From contig CAAFXG010000266.1 in the NCBI GenBank assembly GCA_900766925.1, positions 12,374-76,373 on the forward strand: a DNA stretch of 64,000 nucleotides, given 5' to 3'. The position numbers were made by a program, and so were the translations under genes. This DNA is from Lachnospiraceae bacterium. GTDB taxonomy: Bacteria > Bacillota > Clostridia > Lachnospirales > Lachnospiraceae. This document shows positions 1 to 8,914 of the stretch, in pieces. The notes beneath the pieces were generated by a model. The model did not search any database, was not told the DNA's origin, and saw only the letters and a list, made by a program, of their open reading frames with translations. How positions within the stretch are numbered: position 1 is the stretch's first letter; each line of letters opens with the position of its first letter.

Positions 1-573
1 CTCAGACAAGCCCTGCAAATTAAGCACAAATGACTTCAGATTATCCTCATTCAGCAAATCAGATATTTCCATTTCCATTGTCTGAAGCATATCATTAATC
101 TCTTCATTACTAACTCCAAGCATATCCTGTAAACCGTCAATAAGCTCTCGCAACGCCGACATTATATCAATAACAGTAGTGGCAGCCCCTGCATCATCAA
201 GCTTATCGGTTTCCGATACATCATTTGATAAAATTTTGTTATTATCAGACACATCATCAGCTTTAACCTTATCGTCAGCTCCATTAACCTTATCATCAGA
301 CTTTATATTATAATCCTGACTTTTGTCTTTATCACCGGAGTTAATTTTATCAGTTGATAATTTATTATCAGAATTCATTGGTTTATCAGTTTTATTGTAC
401 TCTGAAGAATCAGTCTTTGTTTTGCCTGTGCTATTGTCTGCAGACACATTACCGGTAGTATTCATAAAACTTGCAAACGTATCATCAAAGCCACCCTCAT
501 TCTTCCTTGAGGTTGATTTTGTTTTTGACGCTGCTAAATCAAAATTACCTATTCCATTCATAGAAATCGCCAT
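1..573 (-). CDS. fliK: Flagellar hook-length control protein FliK, N-terminal part (cut by window edge)
   Basis: The reading frame opens at an ATG (573-571) behind a strong AGGAGGA site at about 583-590 and runs off the window after 191 codons without a stop. The visible part is a low-complexity segment rich in Asp, Lys, Asn and Ser (about residues 20-115), followed by a helical stretch beginning TVIDIMSALRELIDGLQDML. This fits the poorly conserved N-terminal region of FliK, the secreted molecular ruler that sets hook length. The conserved C-terminal Flg_hook domain is outside the window, so the name rests mainly on position: it is the last visible gene of the fla operon, 39 bp after the MotE-like gene, where fliK sits in Bacillus and Clostridia. 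Confidence 0.75.
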   Translation of the reverse strand, partial: MAISMNGIGNFDLAASKTKSTSRKNEGGFDDTFASFMNTTGNVSADNSTGKTKTDSSEYNKTDKPMNSDNKLSTDKINSGDKDKSQDYNIKSDDKVNGADDKVKADDVSDNNKILSNDVSETDKLDDAGAATTVIDIMSALRELIDGLQDMLGVSNEEINDMLQTMEMEISDLLNEDNLKSFVLNLQGLSE

Positions 574-612
574 TATTTTTACATCCTCCTTTCTTCAAAA
601 ATTTTACGAACA

Positions 613-1344
613 TTAAGGCAAAAGCTTTTTGGTTACATTTGCCGCAAAATCAGCATCCATTGCAGCCAGAATATCTCCCTGTGCCTTTGTACTCATATTG
701 TTCATTATCAGTGCTACAGTATCCATATCATTCTTCATGCTCGAAAGAATATCTGCAGCATTCTTTGCATCCATGCTCTCATAAGCCTTTGCCAGCTCAA
801 GAATTTCCTGACTGGCCTCATTCTTAGCAAGCATCTCACGATATATCTTTTCAGCATATTCAGAATCAAGCTGATTGTACCACTCAATATATGTATCGGC
901 ATCAGGAGCCGATTCTCCATAGACTATTTCATCATAAAATTCTTTTTTTTCTGTTTCAAACTCTTTAAGGTCACTTTCTATAGCTGACAGACGAGCTACC
1001 TCAGCCTCAAGTTCAGCTACCTGATCACTCAACGATGTTATTTCTGCATCCTTACTGCCTACTGCAGCATTTAATCGTTCAATTTCTGATAAAGCATCTC
1101 CAAGGTTATCAATACCAATGTCGCTTTCCTTTGCAACCTCCTCATCCGACGCATCAGGAAGAATAACATTTATAACAGGTACATCTTTAAATACCGGACG
1201 AAGAACATCGCTTCCAAACCCGCCAACATCACACTTTATCAAAAGAGCCATTACAGAGAGCCACGTAATAATGAGCAAAATTGCTATCAAAACTCCTGCT
1301 ACCTTTGAGCCTCCCTCTTTTTTTTCTTTTTTATTCTTAGCCAT
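613..1344 (-). CDS. MotE-like flagellar protein (FliG/MgtE-N-like C-terminus)
   Basis: 243 residues. A basic N-terminus is followed by one membrane segment (about residues 15-37), a long coiled coil (about 85-130), and a C-terminal helical domain (about 150-243) with repeats such as MDAKNAADILSSM and STKAQGDILAAM, which resemble the MgtE N-domain and FliG middle domain. Firmicutes fla operons carry such a protein between fliJ and fliK (YlxF in Bacillus; the related MotE is a chaperone of MotC in Rhizobium). It is probably a membrane-anchored, periplasm-facing component linked to motor or export assembly, but the exact role is inferred. Its ribosome-binding site GGAGG lies in the last codons of fliJ, so the two are likely translationally coupled. 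Confidence 0.8.
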   Translation of the reverse strand: MAKNKKEKKEGGSKVAGVLIAILLIITWLSVMALLIKCDVGGFGSDVLRPVFKDVPVINVILPDASDEEVAKESDIGIDNLGDALSEIERLNAAVGSKDAEITSLSDQVAELEAEVARLSAIESDLKEFETEKKEFYDEIVYGESAPDADTYIEWYNQLDSEYAEKIYREMLAKNEASQEILELAKAYESMDAKNAADILSSMKNDMDTVALIMNNMSTKAQGDILAAMDADFAANVTKKLLP

Positions 1345-1347
1345 ATG

Positions 1348-1806
1348 CTATTCCTCCGTATCCATTCCCACACTGTTATACTGATAGCTTACAACCTCAT
1401 CAGTTTCCTTTGCCTCCTGTGTTGAAAGCTCCTGCAGAAAAACTTCAAAATCCTTTTCTTTAAGCTTTTCATGCATTTTTCTTTCCTGCATAACAAGGTT
1501 CAGCTTCATTCTTGCCTGTTCTAACTCTTTACTTCTTCGTTTTATCTGCTCATGCTGAAGTGCAATCTGTTCATCCATCAAATCCATTGCATTTGCAGCC
1601 TCTTCTATTTTAATAAAATCTAATCTTCCTGATATGCACTGCTGATATTCCTCATAATATCCCTGCTTACGGTCATTAAGCACTTTTAATTTGTCCTCTT
1701 CAAGGGTAAGCATATACCTTGCATCGGCATATTCCTGCTTAGCCTGCTCTTCAAGCTTAAGCTTTATATCCAATATATTCTGCATTCTATAGAAGAACTT
1801 AGCCAT
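1348..1806 (-). CDS. fliJ: Flagellar export protein FliJ
   Basis: About 152 residues, almost entirely coiled coil, opening with MAKFFYRMQNILDIKLKLEE, the usual FliJ start. FliJ is the central stalk of the flagellar type III export ATPase and couples FliI to the export gate. An in-frame GTG lies three codons upstream (1815), but the ATG at 1806 is preferred because AGGTG sits at a good distance before it and the protein then starts where homologues do. It follows fliI by 15 bp, and its end overlaps the ribosome-binding site of the MotE-like gene. Confidence 0.9.
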   Translation of the reverse strand: MAKFFYRMQNILDIKLKLEEQAKQEYADARYMLTLEEDKLKVLNDRKQGYYEEYQQCISGRLDFIKIEEAANAMDLMDEQIALQHEQIKRRSKELEQARMKLNLVMQERKMHEKLKEKDFEVFLQELSTQEAKETDEVVSYQYNSVGMDTEE

Positions 1807-1821
1807 AAATATCACCTACAA

Positions 1822-3123
1822 TCAGTTAAATATTTCTCCTAACAGTCTAACTTCATCATCATATATAAACCTTTCGTCAACATCCTGCATTAAAAATTCA
1901 TTAACCCTGTCAATCTTTGTTATTGCATAATCAATATCCTTATTTGAACCCTGACGATAAGCACCTATATTAATCAAATCCTCAGCATCAGAGTACGTTG
2001 CAAGGACATTTTTAAGTATACCTGCATACTTTTTGTGTTCCTTGTCAACAATCGAGCTCATACATCTCGAAATACTTGCCAATATATCAATGGCCGGATA
2101 ATGATTTTTTTGTCCAAGACGTCTGGATAAAACTATATGTCCATCAAGAATTCCACGTGCAGTGTCAGTTATCGGTTCATTAAAATCATCTCCATCTACA
2201 AGAACCGTATATAAACCGGTTATGGAGCCTTTATAGGTATTACCTGCCCTCTCAAGAACCTTTGGCATTTCAGAATACACAGAAGGCGGATATCCCCTTG
2301 TAACAGGCGGTTCTCCCGAAGCAAGACCGATTTCTCTTTGTGCCTGGGAAAATCGCGTCATCGAGTCCATCATTATAAGAACATCTTTTCCCTGATCCCT
2401 GAAATATTCTGCAATTGCCGTGGCAGTTTTGGCAGCTTTGTTTCTGATTAAAGCAGGTTTGTCTGAGGTTGCAACGACTACAACAGAACGCTTCATACCT
2501 TCTTCTCCCAGATCACGCTCAATAAATTCTCGCACCTCTCTGCCTCGTTCTCCAATCAATGCTATTACATTTATATCAGCCTTTGTATTTCTTGCAAACA
2601 TACCTAATAATGTACTCTTACCTACACCACTGCCTGCAAAGATACCTATACGCTGCCCTTTACCCATTGTGAGAAGTCCGTCAACAGCCTTTACCCCCAA
2701 TGGCAAAACTTCATCAATTAATTTTCTTTCCAAAGGGTCTGGCGGTGTGGCATCAATCGGATATGCATCCGTAACCTCAAAGCTTTTACCATCAATCGGT
2801 CGTCCAATCCCATCCAGCACCATTCCAAGCATATCCGGTCCTACCGAAACCTTCAGAACCTCACCCGTATTTCTCACCTTTGCTCCAAGACCGATTCCTT
2901 CTACCGAATCAAACGGCATAAGCAACACCTTATTGTCCTTAAAGCCGACAACCTCAGCCATTACCCTTGTACATTCATCCTTGGAAATTATTTCACACAA
3001 ATCATTAAGCTTACATGGCGGTCCCACAGATTCTACAGTAAGTCCAACAACCTTACTCACTTTGCCATAATGAACTGTATAATCCTGATATAACAAACTT
3101 TTATACTTATCCATATCAAACAT
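1822..3123 (-). CDS. fliI: Flagellum-specific ATPase FliI
   Basis: 433 residues, the usual length. FliI is the hexameric ATPase of flagellar type III export and is related to the F1 beta subunit. The P-loop GIFAGSGVGKST is at about residue 160, the GERGREVREF segment follows, and the Walker B region reads VLIMMDSMTRFSQAQREIG; all are family hallmarks. The start ATG at 3123 has GGTGG seven bases upstream. It is separated from fliH by an 83-bp gap that holds a hairpin, the largest gap inside this operon. Confidence 0.97.
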   Translation of the reverse strand: MFDMDKYKSLLYQDYTVHYGKVSKVVGLTVESVGPPCKLNDLCEIISKDECTRVMAEVVGFKDNKVLLMPFDSVEGIGLGAKVRNTGEVLKVSVGPDMLGMVLDGIGRPIDGKSFEVTDAYPIDATPPDPLERKLIDEVLPLGVKAVDGLLTMGKGQRIGIFAGSGVGKSTLLGMFARNTKADINVIALIGERGREVREFIERDLGEEGMKRSVVVVATSDKPALIRNKAAKTATAIAEYFRDQGKDVLIMMDSMTRFSQAQREIGLASGEPPVTRGYPPSVYSEMPKVLERAGNTYKGSITGLYTVLVDGDDFNEPITDTARGILDGHIVLSRRLGQKNHYPAIDILASISRCMSSIVDKEHKKYAGILKNVLATYSDAEDLINIGAYRQGSNKDIDYAITKIDRVNEFLMQDVDERFIYDDEVRLLGEIFN

Positions 3124-3162
3124 AAATTAACACCACCATAAAATACCTATGATACAAAAGCC

Positions 3163-3200
3163 GGCTGTCAGACTAGGTTATAAAACCTACCCCGGCAGCC
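3163..3200 (-). promoter_or_regulatory. Intercistronic hairpin between fliH and fliI
   Basis: The gap between fliH and fliI contains a 6-bp perfect stem TAGGTT/AACCTA around the loop ATAA (3174-3189). It is framed by an outer GGCTG/CAGCC pairing (3163-3167 with 3196-3200). There is no U-tract, so it is not an obvious terminator. It may be an RNA-processing or stability element that changes the ratio of FliH to FliI. The role is inferred; the pairing is seen. Confidence 0.45.
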
Positions 3201-3206
3201 ACGCAA

Positions 3207-3989
3207 CTATGTCAATAGCTTTATTACTGTCATCAGATTTTTTATCTGTACATCCATCGACAAATCAATTATCCCATTCTCAGATTCAATTATACACTGT
3301 CTTCTGTTAAGCTTTGGATCCCCAAATATATCTATGGAAATATTGGGATTCGAAGCACCAAGCAATCTGTCTTTATTCTCAGAAATATAATCATAACAAT
3401 CCTCAGCTACTCTGATTTCAAAAGTTCTGCAGGATTCTGTTTCACCCAATGCATTGTTAATCATGTGCAAAAGAACCGGCTTATAATCATCAACCAATAT
3501 ACCTGTAAGCTTTTCTATTAACATACACATGATGTCTACAATATCATTTTCAGTTTCTTCAAGATGTCTTTGAAACTCCTCAGCATTCTTCTGAAGGATT
3601 TCATCCTGTTCTCTCTGAAGATTTTCTAAATATTTGTCAGCCCTTTTCATAGCTTCCATATTGCCTTCTTCAAGACCCTGATTATATCCGTTTTCCCTTG
3701 CCTGCTCTCTGATTGTTTCAGCCTCTTCATTTGCCCTTGCAATAATCTGGGCTGCGTTTACCATAGCTTCGTCTCTAAGAAGCTTGGCCTTTTCAAATGC
3801 ATCGTCAAGAATAGCTTCATTTGCACTGTTATTCTCATCCTGTGTGGATTCGTTTTTTTCTTCCATGGGACGGATTATCCTTCCCTTAACACTATCCGTA
3901 TTAATCTTACGGCTGTTCACATCAATAATAAACGGTTCACTATTTTTATCTGTAAAGCTCTGAAAACCCGTTTTCAACAAATTAGACAA
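3207..3989 (-). CDS. fliH: Flagellar assembly protein FliH
   Basis: 260 residues. The N-terminal third is charged and variable. A long helical/coiled-coil middle (about 85-150) includes EQARENGYNQGLEEG, the FliH glycine-spaced helix, and the C-terminal FliH/V-ATPase-E-like domain follows. FliH is the regulator and peripheral stalk of the FliI ATPase. The gene overlaps the end of fliG by 8 bp and precedes fliI. Confidence 0.93.
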   Translation of the reverse strand: MSNLLKTGFQSFTDKNSEPFIIDVNSRKINTDSVKGRIIRPMEEKNESTQDENNSANEAILDDAFEKAKLLRDEAMVNAAQIIARANEEAETIREQARENGYNQGLEEGNMEAMKRADKYLENLQREQDEILQKNAEEFQRHLEETENDIVDIMCMLIEKLTGILVDDYKPVLLHMINNALGETESCRTFEIRVAEDCYDYISENKDRLLGASNPNISIDIFGDPKLNRRQCIIESENGIIDLSMDVQIKNLMTVIKLLT

Positions 3990-5004
3990 CTATTTCGTCA
4001 CCTCCGCCACGTGAAATAACGATTTCGCCTGAATCCTCAAGTTTTCGGATAATATTTACAATCTTCTGCTGTGCATCTTCTACGTCCTTCAAACGTACAG
4101 GACCCATAAACTCCATATCTTCCTTAATCATTGTAGCAAGACGAGATGAAAGATTATCGAAAATAAGCTTTTGCACATCGTCATTTGCATTCTTAAGCGC
4201 AACTGCAAGCTCATTATTATCAACCTCACGCAGCACAGTCTGTATAGATCTGTTGTCCAAAAGTAAAATGTCCTCGAACACGAACATCTTCCTTCTGATT
4301 TCGTCTGCAAGCTCCGGATCTTCTATCTCCAGATTCTCCATGATATGCTTTTCTGTACTTCTGTCGACAGTATTAAGAATATTAACAATAGCGTCAACAC
4401 CGCCAACAATGGTGTAATCCTGATTAACAAGTGAAGCAAGCTTCTTTTCAAGTACCTTCTCAACCTCTTTAATCATATCAGGACTTGTTCTATCCATTGT
4501 TGCAATTCTCCTTGCAACATCTGCCTGTTTTTCAGGTGCCAAGGCACCAACAACTGCCGCAGCCTGAGCCGATGGCAGATACGATAAAATAAGTGCAATG
4601 GTCTGTGGATGCTCATCCTGAATAAAGTTAAGGAGCTGACTTGCATCAGCCTTTCGAACGAACTCAAAAGGCCGTACCTGTAACGAAGCTGTAAGCTTAC
4701 CAATAACTGCCCTTGCCCTGTCTTCACCGAGAGCCTTATCAAGGAGCTCCTTGGCATATCCGATACCGCCCTCTGCAATGTACTGCTGTGCAAGACATAC
4801 CTCATAAAACTCATCCAGAACTGCGTCTTTTAAATCAGACGGGACACTTTTTGTATTAGCAATTTCCAATGTGAGCTGTTCTATCTCGTCATCCTTAAGG
4901 TGCTTAAATACCTGGGCAGAACGCTCCGGTCCAAGGGCAATCAAAAGCACAGCTGCCTTCTGGACACCCGATATATCTGATATATTTGTAGAATTTGCTG
5001 CCAT
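3982..5004 (-). CDS. fliG: Flagellar motor switch protein FliG
   Basis: 340 residues, normal length. FliG is the C-ring switch protein that receives torque from the stator and binds FliF and FliM. The middle-domain motif DEHPQTIALILSYLP is present at about residue 130, and the C-terminal torque helix region includes LLLDNRSIQTVLREVDNNEL. It lies 6 bp after fliF and overlaps fliH by 8 bp. Confidence 0.97.
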   Translation of the reverse strand: MAANSTNISDISGVQKAAVLLIALGPERSAQVFKHLKDDEIEQLTLEIANTKSVPSDLKDAVLDEFYEVCLAQQYIAEGGIGYAKELLDKALGEDRARAVIGKLTASLQVRPFEFVRKADASQLLNFIQDEHPQTIALILSYLPSAQAAAVVGALAPEKQADVARRIATMDRTSPDMIKEVEKVLEKKLASLVNQDYTIVGGVDAIVNILNTVDRSTEKHIMENLEIEDPELADEIRRKMFVFEDILLLDNRSIQTVLREVDNNELAVALKNANDDVQKLIFDNLSSRLATMIKEDMEFMGPVRLKDVEDAQQKIVNIIRKLEDSGEIVISRGGGDEIVV

Positions 5005-5010
5005 AAATTA

Positions 5011-6612
5011 TCACTCCCAATCATCATTAAGCCAATTCCTGAGTAATGAAGCGACCGCCTCAGGATTTTCATCAACAAACTTTTCAATCTGAACCTTGGT
5101 TGCAGACTTATCACTGAATTCAATATCATCAAGGCTCTGATTCTCTTTTGTAGTTGCGAGCAATGCTTCTACAGAAAGCTCAGGTTCAACCTCGACAACC
5201 TCCTCAGGCTTCATACCCTTAAACACAACAAAAAGGAGTAAAAGGCCAATAAGCACGGCAAGCACTATCGAAATAATACTTCTTATAGGAACAGGAGTTT
5301 CTTCCTTGTCATAAAAAATAGGAACAATTCGCTCCACAACATATATATTTTTCTCTTTAATACCCGTTGCCTTTGCAAGCATTGCAACAAGGTCATCAGC
5401 ATTAACCGAGATTTCAGCATTCTGATGTGCTGTCTTAACCTCCGCAAAGGTCTGTTCTGTAAGCAGCCCATCCTTCTCCATCTGCGCCTCATCATATATC
5501 TGATACTTTGTCAGATACATTGCCATACTTGAATTAGCCATATTAACCTCGCCAACCGGAGAAGTCGTTACAGTTTCAGTGTAGCTAGTTGCATATGTCT
5601 CTTTGATAAGATTGAGTGTAGACTCACCATTGGCATTATCAAGTAAATTATAGTCTGTTATTTCTTCTCCGTTGGCATCAGTCCCGACTACTCCACCCGT
5701 ACCATCCGTATTCTCTGCAAGATAGTAATAATATGTTTCCTTAGGTCCGGTATCATCTTCATCATTAGAATAATACTCAAGATTACGAATCTCAGTATCC
5801 GATAGGTTAATATCAAGATTCGAAGAAACCGAAACCTCATCATAAACACCTGAATTGACCATCAGATTCCATAATTTGCTATTATAGTATTCCTCAACCT
5901 GCTGTTCAACCAACAATTTATTACTTACGGTTGTGCCATTACCTGTTCCGGAAAACAGAAGGGCACCTGTATTATCAATAATAGTTATATCCGAGGTATC
6001 AGCATTACCCACACATCCCTTTGCATATTCGGCAATGGTATTTGCACTTTCCTTCTTAAAATTGCCATTAATTGTAAGCATGATGCTGACCGATACGCTC
6101 TCGTCCTTAGAATATATAGTGTTTGTGTTATCCGGCAGATTAATTGTAACAGATGCCTTTGAGATACCATCAATACTTGAAATTGTTGTTGCCATGTCAG
6201 ACTGCAGTTTAATCTTAGCCTTTAACTTCTTCTCAGAGTCTGTTGTGTTAAAGCTGTTATTAAACAGCCAGTCATTATCAACTCCGCTATAGCTTGCACT
6301 TATTCCGTTCTCACCCAAAAGAAGTCTTGCCTGCGATATCTGTTTTTCATCAACCTCAATTGTAAGTGCATCCTTCGATACCTTGTTTGTAATACCATTT
6401 TCATCCAATAATGTTACTGCCTGAGCAGTTGCTGCAGTATCATCAAAGACTGCAAGTGTAACATAAGACGTTCTGTTTAACAACCAAACAAGTGCTACCA
6501 GCGTAATAATTAACGCTGCTAACACTGAAAAGAAAAGCATTTTCTGCCTTGCAGTATATTTTTTCCAGAATTCAAGTATTTTTGCCGGAAGTTGTCTTAT
6601 CCATTCCCTCAT
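5011..6612 (-). CDS. fliF: Flagellar MS-ring protein FliF
   Basis: 533 residues. There are two membrane segments, one near residues 25-45 (FFSVLAALIITLVALVWLL) and one near 445-465 (IISIVLAVLIGLLLLFVVF), bracketing the periplasmic ring-building domains. The acidic C-terminal tail ending in VASLLRNWLNDDWE is the FliG-binding motif. FliF forms the MS ring, the platform of the basal body. The ATG at 6612 is chosen because GGAGG lies just upstream; the frame continues to a TTG four codons earlier, but that codon overlaps the ribosome-binding site. Confidence 0.97.
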   Translation of the reverse strand: MREWIRQLPAKILEFWKKYTARQKMLFFSVLAALIITLVALVWLLNRTSYVTLAVFDDTAATAQAVTLLDENGITNKVSKDALTIEVDEKQISQARLLLGENGISASYSGVDNDWLFNNSFNTTDSEKKLKAKIKLQSDMATTISSIDGISKASVTINLPDNTNTIYSKDESVSVSIMLTINGNFKKESANTIAEYAKGCVGNADTSDITIIDNTGALLFSGTGNGTTVSNKLLVEQQVEEYYNSKLWNLMVNSGVYDEVSVSSNLDINLSDTEIRNLEYYSNDEDDTGPKETYYYYLAENTDGTGGVVGTDANGEEITDYNLLDNANGESTLNLIKETYATSYTETVTTSPVGEVNMANSSMAMYLTKYQIYDEAQMEKDGLLTEQTFAEVKTAHQNAEISVNADDLVAMLAKATGIKEKNIYVVERIVPIFYDKEETPVPIRSIISIVLAVLIGLLLLFVVFKGMKPEEVVEVEPELSVEALLATTKENQSLDDIEFSDKSATKVQIEKFVDENPEAVASLLRNWLNDDWE

Positions 6613-6637
6613 AAATACCTCCAAAGGCTATCATTTA

Positions 6638-6985
6638 TTATAATTGCATATTCATAAGTTCCTTATATGCCGAAACCACTGCATTTGTAACCTTTACTGT
6701 GTATTGAAGTGAAATATTTGCTTTTTGCTGGGCCAGTGCAAGATCATGTATGCTGTCCGTATATCCAAGTGCAAAGCTTATTTCCTCCGACTCGGCTGCC
6801 TTCTGTAAAGAGTCTGCCTCCTTATACATATCCACTGCCGCATTCAATATGGCATCAAATGCACTTGTATTGCCCGTTGATGTTGCCTTATCTGCACGTT
6901 CAGCAGAGCTGACGCTTTTCAGACTATTTATATTATTAAGCGACGTATATTCATCACTAAACAAAGAAACAGGTGTAACTGACAT
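6638..6985 (-). CDS. fliE: Flagellar hook-basal body protein FliE
   Basis: 115 residues. The C-terminal half has the FliE signature: helices with SFALGYTDSIHDLALAQQKA followed by ISLQYTVKVTNAVVSAYKEL. FliE joins the MS ring to the rod. It lies between flgC and fliF, as in Bacillus and Clostridia. Confidence 0.93.
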   Translation of the reverse strand: MSVTPVSLFSDEYTSLNNINSLKSVSSAERADKATSTGNTSAFDAILNAAVDMYKEADSLQKAAESEEISFALGYTDSIHDLALAQQKANISLQYTVKVTNAVVSAYKELMNMQL

Positions 6986-6997
6986 TTAAATCTCTCC

Positions 6998-7438
6998 TTA
7001 ACTGCTAAATAATTCCAAGCCCTTAGTTGCCATCCCCTTAGAAGCATTAAAGGCAGTAACAGATGCCTCATAAGAACGACTTGAATCAATAAGGTTAGTC
7101 ATCTCTGTAACAGTATCTACATTAGGATATTCAACATATCCGTCCTCATTAGCATCAGGATTATCAGGTTCATACACAAGTCTTAAATCTGAAGGGTCCT
7201 CAACTACCCTTGCAACCTTGACACCGTTAGGCTGATAATGACTAAGATAACCATTCAAAACATGATCAAAGGACGTTGTATCCTTCTCCTGAAATACAAC
7301 CATCTTTCTACGGTATGCTGTTCCGTCACCGGTTCTGGTCGTATTTGCGTTTGCTATATTCTCTGCAATAACATCCATGCGAAGCTGTTGAGCTGTCATA
7401 CCCGTTGCAGAAACATTCATTGCCGAAAAAACTCCCAT
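6998..7438 (-). CDS. flgC: Flagellar basal-body rod protein FlgC
   Basis: 146 residues, full length. The N-terminus MGVFSAMNVSATGMTAQQLR and the motif IAENIANANTTRTGDG are typical of rod/hook proteins, and the C-terminal helix includes NLIDSSRSYEASVTAFNASK. FlgC is a proximal rod subunit exported by the flagellar type III system. It lies 43 bp after flgB. Confidence 0.96.
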   Translation of the reverse strand: MGVFSAMNVSATGMTAQQLRMDVIAENIANANTTRTGDGTAYRRKMVVFQEKDTTSFDHVLNGYLSHYQPNGVKVARVVEDPSDLRLVYEPDNPDANEDGYVEYPNVDTVTEMTNLIDSSRSYEASVTAFNASKGMATKGLELFSS

Positions 7439-7481
7439 TCAAACCCCTCCTGTCGTATAGGCTGATAAAATCATGTATATA

Positions 7482-7877
7482 CTACGAATTACTAAGTACG
7501 GATTTATATCTTGAAAACTCCTGATTCATCAAATCAACAAGAGCCTGATATTTTATCTGATTCTCAGCAAGATACGCCTCCTCAGTTCCAATATCCACAT
7601 TATTACCATCAAGTCTGTATGATAATGATGAATTATCCGTATAAACCTGAGGGTCAAGAACTGATAAATCCTTATTGGCATTTTTAACGGCTGTGGAAAG
7701 ATTCCTTTCTCCTCCAAGCTCCGCCTGTAAAATTGATTCAAAATTCAAATCCTTACGTTTGTAATTTGGAGTATCAACATTAGCAATATTACTTGTAAGT
7801 AATTCATTACGAAGGGTTGCCGCATCAGCAGCTTTGTCCAAAATATTAACATAATTATAAATATTTGTATTAATCAT
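7482..7877 (-). CDS. flgB: Flagellar basal-body rod protein FlgB
   Basis: 131 residues from the ATG at 7877, which has GGAGGAAG eight bases upstream. The open frame continues 26 codons further up, but that extension lacks a ribosome-binding site and would not match the family. The rod motif LTSNIANVDTPNYKRKDLNF is present near the N-terminus. FlgB forms the proximal rod together with FlgC and FliE. It is the first gene of the operon and starts 106 bp after the codY stop. Confidence 0.95.
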   Translation of the reverse strand: MINTNIYNYVNILDKAADAATLRNELLTSNIANVDTPNYKRKDLNFESILQAELGGERNLSTAVKNANKDLSVLDPQVYTDNSSLSYRLDGNNVDIGTEEAYLAENQIKYQALVDLMNQEFSRYKSVLSNS

Positions 7878-7954
7878 GTTACTTCCTCCATTCTTTCTTA
7901 CACTCGAAAAGGACTTATGAGCCTCCTCACAAATCCTTTTGAATATATCTCGCA

Positions 7955-7969
7955 TATTTTCTGAACATC
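7955..7969. promoter_or_regulatory. CodY-box-like site upstream of the flgB operon
   Basis: TATTTTCTGAACATC matches the published CodY box AATTTTCWGAAAATT at 12 of 15 positions. A second, weaker copy of its core (TTTTCAGAA, 7972-7980) follows at a centre-to-centre distance of 15 bp. The site lies in the codY-flgB gap, about 80 bp before the flgB start, where it could control the fla operon. The two cores also form a 7-bp inverted repeat (TTCTGAA/TTCAGAA), so a simple hairpin at the end of codY mRNA is an alternative reading. Confidence 0.45.
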
Positions 7970-7983
7970 CCTTTTCAGAATTA

Positions 7984-8760
7984 CTACTCTTCGATTAAAA
8001 TACAATTCAATGCTTCAATAATATATCTGTTATTCACCTCTATGGCTGTTCCCTTCGTGCCCATAGACCTTGAACTTATTACACCGGCACCGGCTAGCTT
8101 CTTAATTGCATTCACCAGAGTGGATCTCGTTATATTATATTTATCTGCCAGCCTGCTTGTAACAAGAACCCCTTTTGACCGGGTAAGCTCCTTAAACATA
8201 TAGCCTGCAGCTTTAAGCTCCTGCATTGACAAGGAGCAGGCCGCTGTTCTTGCAGCCTTTTTCTGTATGCTGTCACCAGCATCCTCAATATGTGCATTAT
8301 GCAGCATCTCCATTGCAACAATAGTGGCAACATATTCACCAAGAATTATATCGTCAGCTTCATAAGAATTATTAAGTCTATACACAAAAACAGTTCCAAA
8401 CCTTTCACCTGAGATATCAACAGGGATAATCATCGAATCATAATGATCATAATTATCGCCCTCGAAACCCATTAATTCAAGGTTAACATTCTCCTTGGTT
8501 GATAATACCGACACAAAGCGCTCATTCAAATCACTATCAATTCTGTCACCTATTGTCATACCCGGCACATATCCGATTACAGGTACATTATCATCCTCAT
8601 ATACTCCAATAAAGCTTCCATCCGTGTCAATTATAAGCACATTGGAATAAATCATACTGCCGAACTGCTTGCAGATACAATCTATGTTAATTCCATATTC
8701 CGTATTATTATGTAAAAGCTTATTAATTTTTCTGGTCTTGTCTAACAACTGGACACTCAT
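7984..8760 (-). CDS. codY: Global transcriptional regulator CodY
   Basis: 258 residues, normal length. The N-terminal GAF domain (about 1-155) binds branched-chain amino acids. The C-terminal winged helix-turn-helix holds ADKYNITRSTLVNAIKKLAG and the wing SRSMGTKGTAIEV. CodY, with GTP and isoleucine/valine as co-effectors, represses nutrient-acquisition, biosynthetic and often motility genes in growing Firmicutes. As in Bacillus, it lies immediately upstream of flgB. It follows topA after 154 bp that hold a terminator and a candidate promoter. Confidence 0.98.
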   Translation of the reverse strand: MSVQLLDKTRKINKLLHNNTEYGINIDCICKQFGSMIYSNVLIIDTDGSFIGVYEDDNVPVIGYVPGMTIGDRIDSDLNERFVSVLSTKENVNLELMGFEGDNYDHYDSMIIPVDISGERFGTVFVYRLNNSYEADDIILGEYVATIVAMEMLHNAHIEDAGDSIQKKAARTAACSLSMQELKAAGYMFKELTRSKGVLVTSRLADKYNITRSTLVNAIKKLAGAGVISSRSMGTKGTAIEVNNRYIIEALNCILIEE

Positions 8761-8783
8761 ATTTCACCACACCCTGCATGCAG

Positions 8784-8831
8784 GAAAAAAATTATCGTAC
8801 AGACAGCTTTACCTGCAATCCATACGATAAT
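8784..8831 (-). terminator. Terminator hairpin between topA and codY
   Basis: Nine-base arms ATTATCGTA (8791-8799) and TACGATAAT (8823-8831) form a stem with an inner CAG/CTG pairing. On the minus strand a run of about seven T follows, the form of an intrinsic terminator for the comM-dprA-topA transcript. Its upstream arm overlaps the predicted start point of the codY promoter. Confidence 0.65.
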
Positions 8832-8832
8832 C

Positions 8833-8861
8833 ATTCTACCATATATTGAGTTTTTCAGCAA
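8833..8861 (-). promoter_or_regulatory. Candidate sigma-A promoter of codY
   Basis: On the minus strand, TTGCTG (8861-8856) is followed after 17 bp by TAGAAT (8838-8833). Initiation would be expected near 8826, inside the first arm of the topA terminator. Transcripts from here would then lack a complete terminator stem. Confidence 0.5.
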
Positions 8862-8914
8862 CAAAAATATAAAAAAACACAAAATATATTATTTTATAGC
8901 AAAAATCTTCAACT

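Noticed and set aside
2420..3070. 216-codon plus-strand frame opposite fliI
   Set aside because: It is the antisense shadow of a highly conserved gene, with Ser/Pro/Thr-rich composition and no ribosome-binding site or family resemblance.
7880..7950. Sigma-28 (SigD) promoter before flgB
   Set aside because: A TCAAA-15-GCTCATAA arrangement is only a weak match, and early fla operons in Firmicutes usually use sigma-A.
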